DNA of 47,978 bases from an uncultured Saprospiraceae bacterium (GTDB taxonomy: Bacteria > Bacteroidota > Bacteroidia > Chitinophagales > Saprospiraceae), in the NCBI GenBank assembly GCA_938015415.1, contig CALLPK010000048.1:1-47978 (forward strand), given 5' to 3'. A model generated the notes under the pieces. It had not been told where the DNA came from. It ran no database searches and saw nothing but the letters and a program-made list of their open reading frames with translations. A program made the translations under genes and the position numbers. Shown piece after piece: positions 18,387-27,600 of this stretch; position 1 is the first letter of the stretch; the number at the start of each line of letters is the position of its first letter.

Positions 18387-19735
18387 GCTTCGTAATATTG
18401 ATCGGCGATTTCCAAAGCTTTTGAGATGATTTCGAGTCCTTCATCAATCTGTTCTTCCGTTATATTTAATGGTGGTGCAATGAAGAGGAAATTCCATTTT
18501 ACAAAAGTAAACATTCCTAATTCCTTTAATTTTCCAGCAATTTTTGCACTGATCGCTCCTTCTGCTCCTTTGGCATTCCATGGAACTAATGGTTCTTTAG
18601 TGGATCTGTTTTTTACCAATTCGATACATCCCAATAATCCGGTATTTCTAAAATCCCCAATCGATGGATGTTTGCCAATCAGCGTTTCCATTTTCTTTTC
18701 TAAATATAAACCTTTGGCCGCTGCATTCTCCACCATGTTTTCACTTTGTAATATTCTGATGTTTTCTAATCCCGCTGCACAACCAATGGCATGAGCGGAA
18801 TAGGTAAGTCCTATAGTTAGGTTTTTTTCATTAAAAGCTTCTGCAATGGTATCTGTGACCACAGTTCCTCCCAATGCAATATAGCCAGAAGTCAATCCTT
18901 TGGCAAGCGCCATAATATCAGGCGTAACGCTATGATGATCTACGCCAAACCATTTACCGGTTCGGCCAAAACCACTCATCACCTCATCAGAAATCAGTAA
19001 AATTCCGTACTTGTCGGCAATTTTACGTAGACCTTGCCAGTAATTTTTAGGATATTTAATACAGCCCGAAGAACCCGATTCTCCTTCCATCAGAATCGCT
19101 GCTACGCTTCCTGGATTTTCATATTTAATTACTTGTTCCAGGTTTCTCAATGCGAGTTCGCCGCATTCTTCTATGGAGTTGCTATTCCATGGACATCGAT
19201 AGAAATATGGATTTTCTACGTGTACAAAACCAGGAGCTTGTTGCCCATCGACCGCATGTCTTCTGGGATCTCCTCCGGCGGACATTGCTCCGTAGGTGGC
19301 TCCGTGATAAGCTCTGTATTGGCAAATTATTTTTGCTCTTCCTGTGTATAATCGAGCTATCTTGATCGCATTTTCTATTGCTTCCGCTCCACCATTGGTG
19401 AAGAATGTTTTTGTCAAATTTCCCGGTGTCACTTCTGCTATTTTCTTTCCCAGTTCTCCTCTTACTTCTGTGACCGCACCCGGATAGATGAAGCTTACAT
19501 TTTTCATTTGGCGGGTGACGGCCTCCGTAATTCTTTGGTCGCCATGACCAATATTTACATTCATTAATTGAGAATTAAAATCGAGGTATTTTTTACCTGC
19601 TCTGTCCCAAAAGTAAACACCTTTGGCTCTTTCTATATTAAGTGGATTTAGTCCTCCTTGATGGGACCAGGAGAAAAGCGTATAATCTAAGTTGTTTTTT
19701 AGAATGTCAGCTGCTTTGGTGGTCGTTTCTGCCAT
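18383..19735 (-). CDS. Class III omega-aminotransferase, probably beta-alanine (beta-aminoisobutyrate) transaminase
   Basis: This PLP enzyme would convert beta-alanine to malonate semialdehyde, or beta-aminoisobutyrate to methylmalonate semialdehyde. The class III fold is clear: FFTNGGAEAIENAIKIAR near 111-128, LISDEVMSGFGRTG with D250 binding the pyridine nitrogen, and the PLP lysine K279 in ALAKGLTSGY. The length of 450 residues is normal. It is the second gene of the cluster, after mmsA and overlapping the transporter gene by 4 bp, exactly between the enzymes that make its substrate and use its product. The preferred amino acceptor (pyruvate or 2-oxoglutarate) cannot be read from the sequence. 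Confidence 0.87.
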   Translation of the reverse strand: MAETTTKAADILKNNLDYTLFSWSHQGGLNPLNIERAKGVYFWDRAGKKYLDFNSQLMNVNIGHGDQRITEAVTRQMKNVSFIYPGAVTEVRGELGKKIAEVTPGNLTKTFFTNGGAEAIENAIKIARLYTGRAKIICQYRAYHGATYGAMSAGGDPRRHAVDGQQAPGFVHVENPYFYRCPWNSNSIEECGELALRNLEQVIKYENPGSVAAILMEGESGSSGCIKYPKNYWQGLRKIADKYGILLISDEVMSGFGRTGKWFGVDHHSVTPDIMALAKGLTSGYIALGGTVVTDTIAEAFNEKNLTIGLTYSAHAIGCAAGLENIRILQSENMVENAAAKGLYLEKKMETLIGKHPSIGDFRNTGLLGCIELVKNRSTKEPLVPWNAKGAEGAISAKIAGKLKELGMFTFVKWNFLFIAPPLNITEEQIDEGLEIISKALEIADQYYEA

Positions 19736-19830
19736 TGTATTATTTTTTAAATTTTTTGTCGCTTGGGAAATAAATTGCGGATATTGGCTAGGTGGCTTTC
19801 CGCTATCGTAATTTTTCGCATGAGTGGGAA

Positions 19831-19844
19831 GTTAACTAGTTAAC
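19831..19844. promoter_or_regulatory. Perfect 14-bp palindrome, possible operator
   Basis: GTTAACTAGTTAAC is a perfect palindrome about 95 bp upstream of the aminotransferase start, in the 193-bp spacer after mmsA. Its size and symmetry fit a dimeric repressor site, but no regulator gene is adjacent and I saw no second copy. The rest of the spacer shows no gene. Confidence 0.3.
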
Positions 19845-19928
19845 CAGGAAACGGGTAAATTGCAGAGGATCACGCTGAGGCGTGGCCGGTTGATCAGGCA
19901 CTAAAATCATTTTATCCTTAATTTCCTT

Positions 19929-21386
19929 TTAACTCATCCAATCTCTTTTATCTTCAGGATTCCACTTCGTGGTGGTCTTTTTATTTTGTGTCCAAAACTC
20001 GATCGAGCTTTTACCGGTAATATCTCCGACTCCGAATTTTGATTCGTTCCATCCGCCGAAGGAAAAAGGTTCTCTAGGTACGGGTACGCCGATATTGACA
20101 CCAATCATTCCAGCACTTGCCCCTTCCATTACCTTTTTCGCCAATGAACCGCTTTCTGTAAAAACAGCCGCTGCATTTCCATAATTCGATCCATTTTCTA
20201 TTTGAATGGCTTCGTCTAAATCGCCTGCTCGGATAATAGAAATCACGGGCCCAAAAATTTCTTCTTTGGCAACCGCCATATCCGGTTTTACAAAATCAAT
20301 GATGGTTGGTCCAACATAAAAGCCATTTTCATGTCCGGGAACTGTGGCACCTCTACCATCTACTAATATTTTGGCACCTTGCGTTTCTGCCTCTGTGATA
20401 TAATTTTCGATTCTATCTTTTGCTGCCTGGCTGATTACTGGTCCAAGGTCTTGTCCCAGTACAATCTGCTTTGCTTCCGCAATCATTTTGTCAATAATGT
20501 GTTGTACTTTATCCACCCCGACCATGACCGAGGCAGCCATACATCTTTGTCCGGCACAACCCGCCATAGAGGCCACTACATTATTTGCTGTCATATCAGG
20601 ATTGGCATCTGGTAAGACCAGCAGATGATTTTTTGCACCACCTAAAGCGACACAGCGTTGCAGGTTACCACTGGCTCTTTTATAAACTATTTTAGCTACT
20701 TTGGTTGATCCGACAAAGGAGGTTGCTTTGATTTCTGGATGATCGCAAATGGCTTCCACGACTTCTTTTCCGCCATTGACAATATTGAATACGCCATCTG
20801 GTAACCCTGCTTCTTTTAGTAAATCTCCCATTCTTACCGCGCTAAGTGGTACCATTTCAGAAGGTTTGAGCACCACGGTATTTCCTAGCACGAGCGCATT
20901 AGGTACGGTCCAGTGAGGGACCATATTGGGGAAATTGAATGGGGTAATACAGGCAACTACGCCAAGTGGTTTTCTTTCTATTCTGCATTCGACTCCTTTA
21001 CTTACCTCTTGAATTTCATTGGTTACAATTTGTGGCATGGATACGGCAAACTCACAGAGTTCCATACTTTTTAATACTTCTGCCCGAGCTTCCCCTCTGG
21101 TCTTTCCATTTTCTAAATGTACTATTTCTGTTAGTTCTTCAATATTCTCTTCGAGCAGTTGGCGATATTTAAAAAATATTTGTACCCGTTCCTTCAGGGT
21201 CATACCTGACCACAATGGAAATGCTTTCTTAGCTGCTGCTACTGCTGCATCCAAATCCGAACTATTGCTCATGGGTAGATTGGAAATGACAGATCCATCA
21301 ATAGGAGAAATAATATCCATTGAAGTCTGACCGTTCCTCATTTTTTGACCGTTTATGAGGTTTGTAACCTGTGGTTGTTGCGTCAT
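19929..21386 (-). CDS. mmsA: CoA-acylating methylmalonate-semialdehyde / malonate-semialdehyde dehydrogenase
   Basis: The enzyme oxidises malonate semialdehyde to acetyl-CoA, or methylmalonate semialdehyde to propionyl-CoA, with loss of CO2. This links pyrimidine breakdown to central metabolism. The aldehyde dehydrogenase fold is complete: ITPFNFPNMVPHW near 147-159, GSTKVAK near 226-232 and the catalytic C282 in AGQRCMAAS. LGGAKNH (248-254) has Asn where hydrolytic aldehyde dehydrogenases have the general base Glu, the hallmark of this CoA-dependent branch. Length is 485 residues. It is the first gene of the seven-gene cluster in transcription order. I found no clear promoter upstream of its start at 21386. 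Confidence 0.92.
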   Translation of the reverse strand: MTQQPQVTNLINGQKMRNGQTSMDIISPIDGSVISNLPMSNSSDLDAAVAAAKKAFPLWSGMTLKERVQIFFKYRQLLEENIEELTEIVHLENGKTRGEARAEVLKSMELCEFAVSMPQIVTNEIQEVSKGVECRIERKPLGVVACITPFNFPNMVPHWTVPNALVLGNTVVLKPSEMVPLSAVRMGDLLKEAGLPDGVFNIVNGGKEVVEAICDHPEIKATSFVGSTKVAKIVYKRASGNLQRCVALGGAKNHLLVLPDANPDMTANNVVASMAGCAGQRCMAASVMVGVDKVQHIIDKMIAEAKQIVLGQDLGPVISQAAKDRIENYITEAETQGAKILVDGRGATVPGHENGFYVGPTIIDFVKPDMAVAKEEIFGPVISIIRAGDLDEAIQIENGSNYGNAAAVFTESGSLAKKVMEGASAGMIGVNIGVPVPREPFSFGGWNESKFGVGDITGKSSIEFWTQNKKTTTKWNPEDKRDWMS

Positions 21387-21650
21387 TAATGTCGATTTTG
21401 TTTGGTTATAAATGAGAGGTGAAGAATAAAAATACGAAAATGATGTAAGAAACGGGGTATTATTCCATAATTATTTAGATAACATATGGTGTTTTTTATT
21501 AACTCGAATGATTAAAAAATTTTTGCTTCCAAAATTTTCTGATTTTATGTGATATCATTCTCTGTTTGTCCAGTGCAAGACATGGTTTGTATTTGAGCAT
21601 ATCAGGTCGTGTTCGTAACGATGGTGGGTTTTCGACATACAACAATCAGC

Positions 21651-21658
21651 TATCTTTG
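21651..21658 (+). promoter_or_regulatory. Second TATCTTTG box, weaker promoter candidate
   Basis: TATCTTTG matches the Bacteroidota TAnnTTTG -7 box. The upstream TTTTC at about 21629-21633 is a weak -33 element at suitable spacing. It is about 185 bp further upstream than the better candidate for the same gene. Confidence 0.25.
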
Positions 21659-21813
21659 CTTCACTTCGTACTTTGATTAAAGGACCTGAATTAAATAAGT
21701 TATCAGTTTAGACGTCTTAAAGATTAATTTAGGTGAGGTATTTATAATTTTACGAAATTCCTGAACTTCTTCTATTTCTGAGAAGTTTAAAGACCATTTG
21801 TCAAAAAAATTGG

Positions 21814-21843
21814 TTGCTTTGTTCGTCTGAAAATTTATCTTTG
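21814..21843 (+). promoter_or_regulatory. Bacteroidota-type promoter for the GtrA-GT39 pair
   Basis: TTG (21814-21816), 19 bases, then TATCTTTG (21836-21843) matches the Bacteroidota consensus TTTG-N19-TAnnTTTG. Transcription would start near 21850, leaving a leader of about 140 nt before the GtrA start at 21992. Confidence 0.5.
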
Positions 21844-21902
21844 CTTAAAGGAGGTATTGGCGGTTAGATAAGTAAGTAGGTGTCGAGCTTTAAGGGGATA
21901 AG

Positions 21903-21986
21903 ATGAATAGAACGCTGTTGGTTCTTTGTTCTATAACGAAATATTTCAAAATAATAAGGTTGAGGAGATACTTCGGGTATAATTAA
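21903..21986 (+). CDS. Possible 27-residue small ORF upstream of the GtrA gene
   Basis: ATG at 21903 opens a 27-codon frame ending with TAA at 21984-21986, five bases before the GtrA ATG. An AAGGGG stretch lies a few bases upstream of the start, which is notable because Shine-Dalgarno sequences are rare here. The peptide begins MNRTLLVLC and is basic in its second half. It may be a leader peptide or chance; no family is recognised. Confidence 0.18.
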   Translation: MNRTLLVLCSITKYFKIIRLRRYFGYN

Positions 21987-21991
21987 AATCA

Positions 21992-22411
21992 ATGGTAGAA
22001 AAACAAGCAAGGATTCAAAAATTAAAAAGCCTGATACAGCTTAAACTTAAGTTTGCTGGATCATCCAGTTTCGCAACGATCGTTGATTATAGTTTCTATC
22101 AAATTTTAATTTACAAAAATTTTTCCCCGGCTTCTGCCAATATAACTTCTTCAGGGACGGGAATGATCATCAATTTTTTCCTCCAAAAAAAATACGTTTT
22201 TGAACTAAATAGAAAAGTAAGTTTCGCTTTTGCTATTTCCCTGGCCTCTTCTTTGTTGGGTTTGGCGCTCAGTACCACTATGATTCATAATTTGAGTAAA
22301 ATGGTATTTTTTTCAGAGAATCAATTTATTACGAAGGCAATTGTCACAGGCTGCGTCTTCTTTTACAATTTTTACATGAAACGGTTTGCTTTTGAAAAGA
22401 GATTATTATGA
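21992..22411 (+). CDS. GtrA-family small membrane protein
   Basis: The 139-residue protein has four hydrophobic segments. It has the GtrA layout: KFAGSSSFATIVDYSFYQIL for the first helix, then ITSSGTGMIINFFLQKKYVF, a short turn, and a last helix ending in a basic tail (NFYMKRFAFEKR). GtrA proteins are thought to flip or present polyprenyl-phosphate-linked sugars across the inner membrane. Its stop overlaps the start of the following GT39 gene by 4 bp (ATGA at 22408). That supports joint work in an extracytoplasmic sugar-transfer route, one supplying the lipid-linked sugar and the other transferring it. Confidence 0.82.
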   Translation: MVEKQARIQKLKSLIQLKLKFAGSSSFATIVDYSFYQILIYKNFSPASANITSSGTGMIINFFLQKKYVFELNRKVSFAFAISLASSLLGLALSTTMIHNLSKMVFFSENQFITKAIVTGCVFFYNFYMKRFAFEKRLL

Positions 22412-23877
22412 ATTTCAAAAATACATTTGGGAAAGAAGCGTTAGGGATTCTGATCTTATTTTGCCTTTCACTCTACTTTGCTGTTTTTCATCAACTGGAT
22501 AAAGTGCCAATTCATTCATGGGATGAATCTTTGTTTTCTCTTCGGGCTCTACACATGCATCTTTATGGTGAATATATGTACGATTTTAATTTTTTTCCAG
22601 ATTTAATTGATCATCAAAATACGAAATTACCATTCACCACTTTTTTTCAGGTTTTATCCATTAAAATATTTGGTATCAATGAACTGGCTATTCGATTACC
22701 GATTTCTCTGATTTACATTTTTACTGTTTTCTATGTTTTATTTCATTTTAAAAACAGATTTGATGCTCCTTGGTCTGGCTATGTATTTGGATTAGTTGGT
22801 ATAACAATTATCGGATTCGTGGCGCCGCACTTTTTGAGAAGTGGTGATCAAGATGCTCCTTATGCCTGTTATCTGCTCTTGACGACTATCGCATTTATTG
22901 ACTACATCGAGACTAGAAAAACAAAACCATTGGTTGTTTTTACTTTCTTTTCTCTGGCGGCCCTGTTAACCAAAAACTTACTCTGTGGACTGCTTGTTCC
23001 TGGGTTACTATTGTTTGTCCTTTTTACGCGCCAACTTATTCCAACCCTGAAAGATTATCGGTTTTGGTTGGCCAGCTTTACAATCGTGGGTATATACGCA
23101 GGATTGATTTATTATTACGAATTGCAATACCCGGGTTTTTTTGATAGGATGTGGAACTATGAACTTTTTGGAAGATATACCAAAACCATCGAACCGCACA
23201 ATCGTCCACCACTTTATTACGTGGGGTATCTTGCCTCCGAAAAAATGACTCCTTATTTTTTTATGCTACCAGTGATCTTCTTGTTTGCCTTCAGGGAGGG
23301 CCAGGTACCAAAAATAAAAAACTCAACTCTAGGTGTTGGATTAGTCACTATTTGCTACCTTTTTTTTATATCAATTTCCAAAACAAAGGCTCCCTGGTAC
23401 GTTGCTCCAATCTATATGTTCGGAGCTTATCTGATGGCGGTAGGGTCAATTCCATTTTTCAATTATCTTAAAAAACAATCTAGACGGGACGTTATTGCTA
23501 TTTTGGGAGGCATTTTTATTGTCTGGGCTTCTCTCTACGCCAAAGTGGTACTTAAAAATTTAAATGCCGAACCTATTTTGGAAGACGAAAGAATTGGATG
23601 GTTCATGACTAAAGTAGCAAAAGAGCATCCTCAGTATAAGAAATTTACCATCGTAGAGACTGGATTTGGTGCCTCAGCTGCTTTTTACCGCGAACAGTAC
23701 AACCGGGAAAAAGAAGATTTTAATATTAGTCTAAAAAGAACCTTTGATTTCGAAGACAATCAGATTATCCTGATCTGTAGGAATAGCGTCTTTAGTTCAA
23801 CGAAAAAACTATATGATTTTCAAATTATAAAAGAATGGGAAACTTGTAAATTATTGAAAATAGTTTCAAAAAAATAA
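22408..23877 (+). CDS. GT39/ArnT-like membrane glycosyltransferase paired with GtrA
   Basis: This 489-residue polytopic protein has its first helix at about 12-30, followed by SWDESLFSLRA with the acidic pair D39-E40 in the first external loop. RSGDQDAPYACYLL (144-157) gives the second acidic motif of ArnT/PMT-type enzymes. A soluble C-terminal part of about 100 residues follows the last helices, as in ArnT relatives. It should transfer a sugar from a polyprenyl-phosphate donor to an acceptor on the periplasmic side. Overlap with the GtrA gene suggests translational coupling. It is only distantly similar to the other GT39-like protein at 9539-11095, so I do not regard the two as duplicates. 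Confidence 0.82.
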   Translation: MNFKNTFGKEALGILILFCLSLYFAVFHQLDKVPIHSWDESLFSLRALHMHLYGEYMYDFNFFPDLIDHQNTKLPFTTFFQVLSIKIFGINELAIRLPISLIYIFTVFYVLFHFKNRFDAPWSGYVFGLVGITIIGFVAPHFLRSGDQDAPYACYLLLTTIAFIDYIETRKTKPLVVFTFFSLAALLTKNLLCGLLVPGLLLFVLFTRQLIPTLKDYRFWLASFTIVGIYAGLIYYYELQYPGFFDRMWNYELFGRYTKTIEPHNRPPLYYVGYLASEKMTPYFFMLPVIFLFAFREGQVPKIKNSTLGVGLVTICYLFFISISKTKAPWYVAPIYMFGAYLMAVGSIPFFNYLKKQSRRDVIAILGGIFIVWASLYAKVVLKNLNAEPILEDERIGWFMTKVAKEHPQYKKFTIVETGFGASAAFYREQYNREKEDFNISLKRTFDFEDNQIILICRNSVFSSTKKLYDFQIIKEWETCKLLKIVSKK

Positions 23878-23902
23878 AATACATACTTAGGCTTTCTAAA
23901 AA

Positions 23903-24307
23903 TCAAAAAATACTCTTATCATATTTAGAAGCTGAATTATCTGACTTTCGGGTATCCTTCACGTAAGCCATCATCAGATGCAGATATAGGGCGCGGGATC
24001 CCCGTAATACTTTTAAATAAGTAAATGCCGCTAAAAAAATGGTGAAAGCCATCGCTTGATTTGCAGACCATTCAAAGTAGAAGACCAACGTCAAAGCCGG
24101 GATGAGCAACATAAATGCGGTAATTCCATAGGAAATCATAAAAGCACCGAAGTAAAAACCAGGCTCGGGTTCAAAATCAAGCTTACAAATCGCACATTTC
24201 TTGTACATGTCCAAAGGATTGGATATTTGCATCGGTTTTTTGTATAAATCTCCTTCCCGACAGCGGGGACACTTATTATTCCACATGGCTTTGAACGAAA
24301 ATTTCAT
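23903..24307 (-). CDS. DUF983 family membrane protein with zinc-ribbon-like N-terminus
   Basis: The 134-residue protein has two CxxC pairs, CPRC near residue 13 and CAIC near 37, probably a small zinc ribbon. Next comes the DUF983 signature around FEPEPGFYFGAFMISYG, then two hydrophobic segments at about 57-78 and 85-102. DUF983 proteins are common in Bacteroidota and Alphaproteobacteria; no biochemical function is established that I know of. The gene converges with the GT39 gene with only 25 bp between stops, and no terminator hairpin is visible there. Confidence 0.8.
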   Translation of the reverse strand: MKFSFKAMWNNKCPRCREGDLYKKPMQISNPLDMYKKCAICKLDFEPEPGFYFGAFMISYGITAFMLLIPALTLVFYFEWSANQAMAFTIFLAAFTYLKVLRGSRALYLHLMMAYVKDTRKSDNSASKYDKSIF

Positions 24308-24690
24308 AAGCGGGCTATTTTATTTGAAAATTGGCTGGCACAGCTATTTCTTCAAATATACTTCATTCTTAAACAACCTTTTATCTACCTACAATGACTT
24401 TTGTCAGTCATTTGACTAAATTCAAGTGAATGGGCTGGGCTATATGGACCTAGAACTATCGTTATTCTCTTGGATTGTTTTCCGTTAATTAGTATCTTTG
24501 TCTTTCTTTCGGCTGTGGTTGAACCACACCAATATTGCCCCTTAAGTTGTACCTGCAGATATACACACATAGTTATCACCCAATTTACTCTAAAACACCG
24601 CGTTATTTAACCATTTGACTAGAATCTCTCTATTTTAAGTTAAAGGATAATACCGTTTATTGATAGCATTCAATTATTCTAAAGTATACT
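24308..24690. other. Intergenic region upstream of the T9SS cargo gene
   Basis: The 383 bp between the DUF983 gene start and the secreted protein gene hold one good + strand promoter candidate (24470-24500). No coding capacity looks real: short frames on both strands lack any family-like pattern. A long leader of about 185 nt would result if the promoter is used. Confidence 0.55.
24470..24500 (+). promoter_or_regulatory. Bacteroidota-type promoter candidate for the T9SS cargo gene
   Basis: TTG (24470-24472), 20 bases, then TATCTTTG (24493-24500) fits the TTTG-N19-TAnnTTTG pattern. It lies about 190 bp upstream of the ATG at 24691. Confidence 0.45.
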
Positions 24691-27600
24691 ATGTTTAAAA
24701 ACCTCCCATTTCACGCTTTGTCTTGTTCGTTGGTCTTCCTCTGCTGCCTGGTTTGGAATAGTTCTGTTATGGCACAGATTGAACCACTGTGGGATCGAAG
24801 CTATGGAGGATCAAGATGGGAAGAATTGAATAGTGCCGAAGAAACCAATGACGGTGGATATATTCTTGCCGGATTTTCTTCTTCTTTGGAGAATGATGGG
24901 GATGTAACGGCGGCTAACGAAGGGATTGGAGATTTTTGGATATTAAAAACAAATAGTCTGGGAAACAAAGAGTGGGATGCACGTTTTGGGGGGGACGGCC
25001 TTGATCGGGCCAATAGCGTTATCCAAACGACGGATGGTGGCTATCTGCTGGGAGGAACTTCTGCTTCTGGAATTAGTGGACAAAAACAATCACTAAACCG
25101 GGGACTGGACGACTACTGGATCGTAAAAACCGACGCGGTCGGTAACTTCGAATGGGAAGAAACCTACGGAGGAGATAATTTAGAAATTCTATCATCGGTT
25201 ATTCAAACGGCAGATGGAGGATACTTGTTAGGAGGATTGTCCCTTTCTGGAATTAGTGGTGAAAAAACGGAACCTAATCTGGGGGGATTTGATCACTGGA
25301 TTATAAAAATTTCTGCAACGGGCAGCGTTGAGTGGGATAAGACGCTGGGTGGTGCTGAGGAGGAGCGACTCAACGTGGTGCAACTTGCGCCGGATGGCCA
25401 TTTTTTACTAGGTGGAAGTACTCAGTCAGATGCGGGTGATGACATTACGAGCCCTTCTCTTGGTATCAAAGATATGTGGTTTGTCAAAGCAAGTTCGATA
25501 GATGGTTCAATTATCTGGCAACATCGTTACGGTGGATCGGAGGTAGAAGAGCTTTCTGCTTTTCAACAGACAATCGACGGTGGATTCTTTCTGGCGGGTG
25601 GTTCCGATTCTGATATCTCCGGATCAAAATCAGAAAATAGTCGGGGTGGCATTGATATGTGGGGAATTAAAATCGATGCATTGGGTAATAAAGAATGGGA
25701 CGTAACCTTCGGTGGTTCAGAACTGGATAATTGTTACGGACTGAAACAAAATAGCGCTGGATATTATTTGCTGGGTGGCTTTTCTCGCTCGGGTGTCGAA
25801 GGTGATAAGTCCGAGCCCAATCAGGGAGGTTGGGATTATTGGATGGTTTATATTGATGAAAATGGAAATAAACAATGGGATCGAACCATTGGTGGAACCG
25901 ATAACGATGTTATGTTTAATCTTTTTCAAAATCAAACGGGTGGATATATTTTAGCGGGTGCTTCCAGTTCCACAATTAGTGGAGATAAAACGGATGATAC
26001 CAATGGCTTAAATGATTTCTGGCTGGTAAAAACAGTCTGTGATCTGGAAATAAACCTGCGGGATACCATCGTTTGTCAGAACGAACGCTTACTGCTGGAT
26101 GCTTTTAATAATAGCAATTGTACCGACTGCTTATACGACTGGTCGGATATTGGTCGGGGTGATTCTATCCGGGAAGTTGCCGTAACCGTTCCCCAGACTT
26201 ATCGCGTAACGATCACCAACACCTCCGGCTGTCAAAAATCCGCTGCCCTGAGTGTTACCGTTATCAATACCCCCACCGCGGAATTAGGGCCCGATCAAAC
26301 AACCTGTGTCAACGAGCCGGTTACGCTAAACCCGGCAAGCCCGGCAAGTAGTGATTTCCTCTGGTCGACCAGTGAAATTACGCCGACTATTTCTACTGCG
26401 GAGGCCGGAAGATATCTGGTGACTGTCACCAGTACTAATGGTTGTTCTACGGTAGATAGTATAAATATATTAACCAATCCATTACCGAGTGTTGATCTTG
26501 GACCTGATGTATTAGTCTGTCCGATGGAAGCGTTAATTCTGGACGCCGAAAACCCAGGTAGTAATCACGCGTGGTCAAATGGCGGATCGGGGCAAATGGA
26601 AACTTTTAATCCTACTGGGCCTGAGTCTATTTTCGTAGTCGTTACAAATGCTAATAATTGTATTGGAAGAGATACCATTGAAGTGTTGGGAATTTATGAT
26701 AGACCACAAGTTATTGATTCAGCAGTTATCTGTAGTTCAGATAATAATACATATGTAGTAGAATTTACGGTTAGTGGTGGTGATCCTGCTTCCTATCAAA
26801 TAACTAGTAGTACAACTTTTTCTCAATTGGGAAATACTTATACAAGTGTTCCTATTCCAAGAGATGGCGCGTATGCTTTTTCGATCAGTGATGGCCGAGG
26901 TTGTATTCCCATTCTTTTTCAGGGAATGGGAGATTGTCCCTGTGCCAGCTTAGCCGGTGATGCGGATTTAACGCCTCTGGAAATTTGTGGTGACGAAGTC
27001 ATCACAATAGATTTTACCAATCAATTTTTAGATGCCACGGACACCGTAGAATATTTACTCCACGAAGGTGATGCTACGACCATTGGAAATATTTTATGGA
27101 CGCGTAAGCAACCGGAAGTTAGCTATAATGCAGGTTTAAATTATAACCAAATATATTTCCTGACGGCCATTGTTGGTAATGATAGTGGGAACGGTCAGGT
27201 AGATATGACGGACGGTTGTCTTTCCCAGTCAATGGGTATCGCAGTTCAGTTTTTTGAAAACCCGGTCGCAGCTATTATTTCTCAAACGGGAAGCAGTACC
27301 TTGACTTGTGAAGGTGGAGGTAGTAGTCTTATCTTATCTGGACAAAATGCACAACCTGCTGGAAATATTGACTATGCCTGGTCTACTGCGGACGGACAAA
27401 TTCTGGGTGCCGTCAACGAAATAAATGTAGAAGTGAATGCTGCGGGAACCTACCAGTTGATTGTTACTAACGTAGGTAGTACTTGTACCGATACCAGTTC
27501 GTTTACCGTAAATGCGTCGGTTGATTTTCCAGTAGTGGATATTAATACTGTTGGTGAATTAACTTGTCTGGATTCGGTGGTCGTGCTGGATGCCAGTAAT

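Larger units (their letters stand above)
21387..21991. other. Intergenic region between divergent mmsA and the GtrA gene
   Basis: This 605-bp AT-rich region separates the divergent catabolic cluster and glycosylation pair. It holds two promoter-like TATCTTTG boxes on the + strand and a possible 27-codon ORF just before the GtrA gene. I recognise no protein-coding gene of normal size, RNA gene or operator in the rest. Confidence 0.6.

Noticed and set aside
9539-23877. Two GT39-like proteins as a recent duplication
   Set aside because: They share only the fold-level motifs (acidic first loop, second-loop motif); lengths and sequences differ widely.
24385-24579. 64-codon minus-strand frame upstream of the T9SS cargo gene
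   Set aside because: No hydrophobic, repeat or family pattern is seen, and it covers the best promoter candidate on the other strand.
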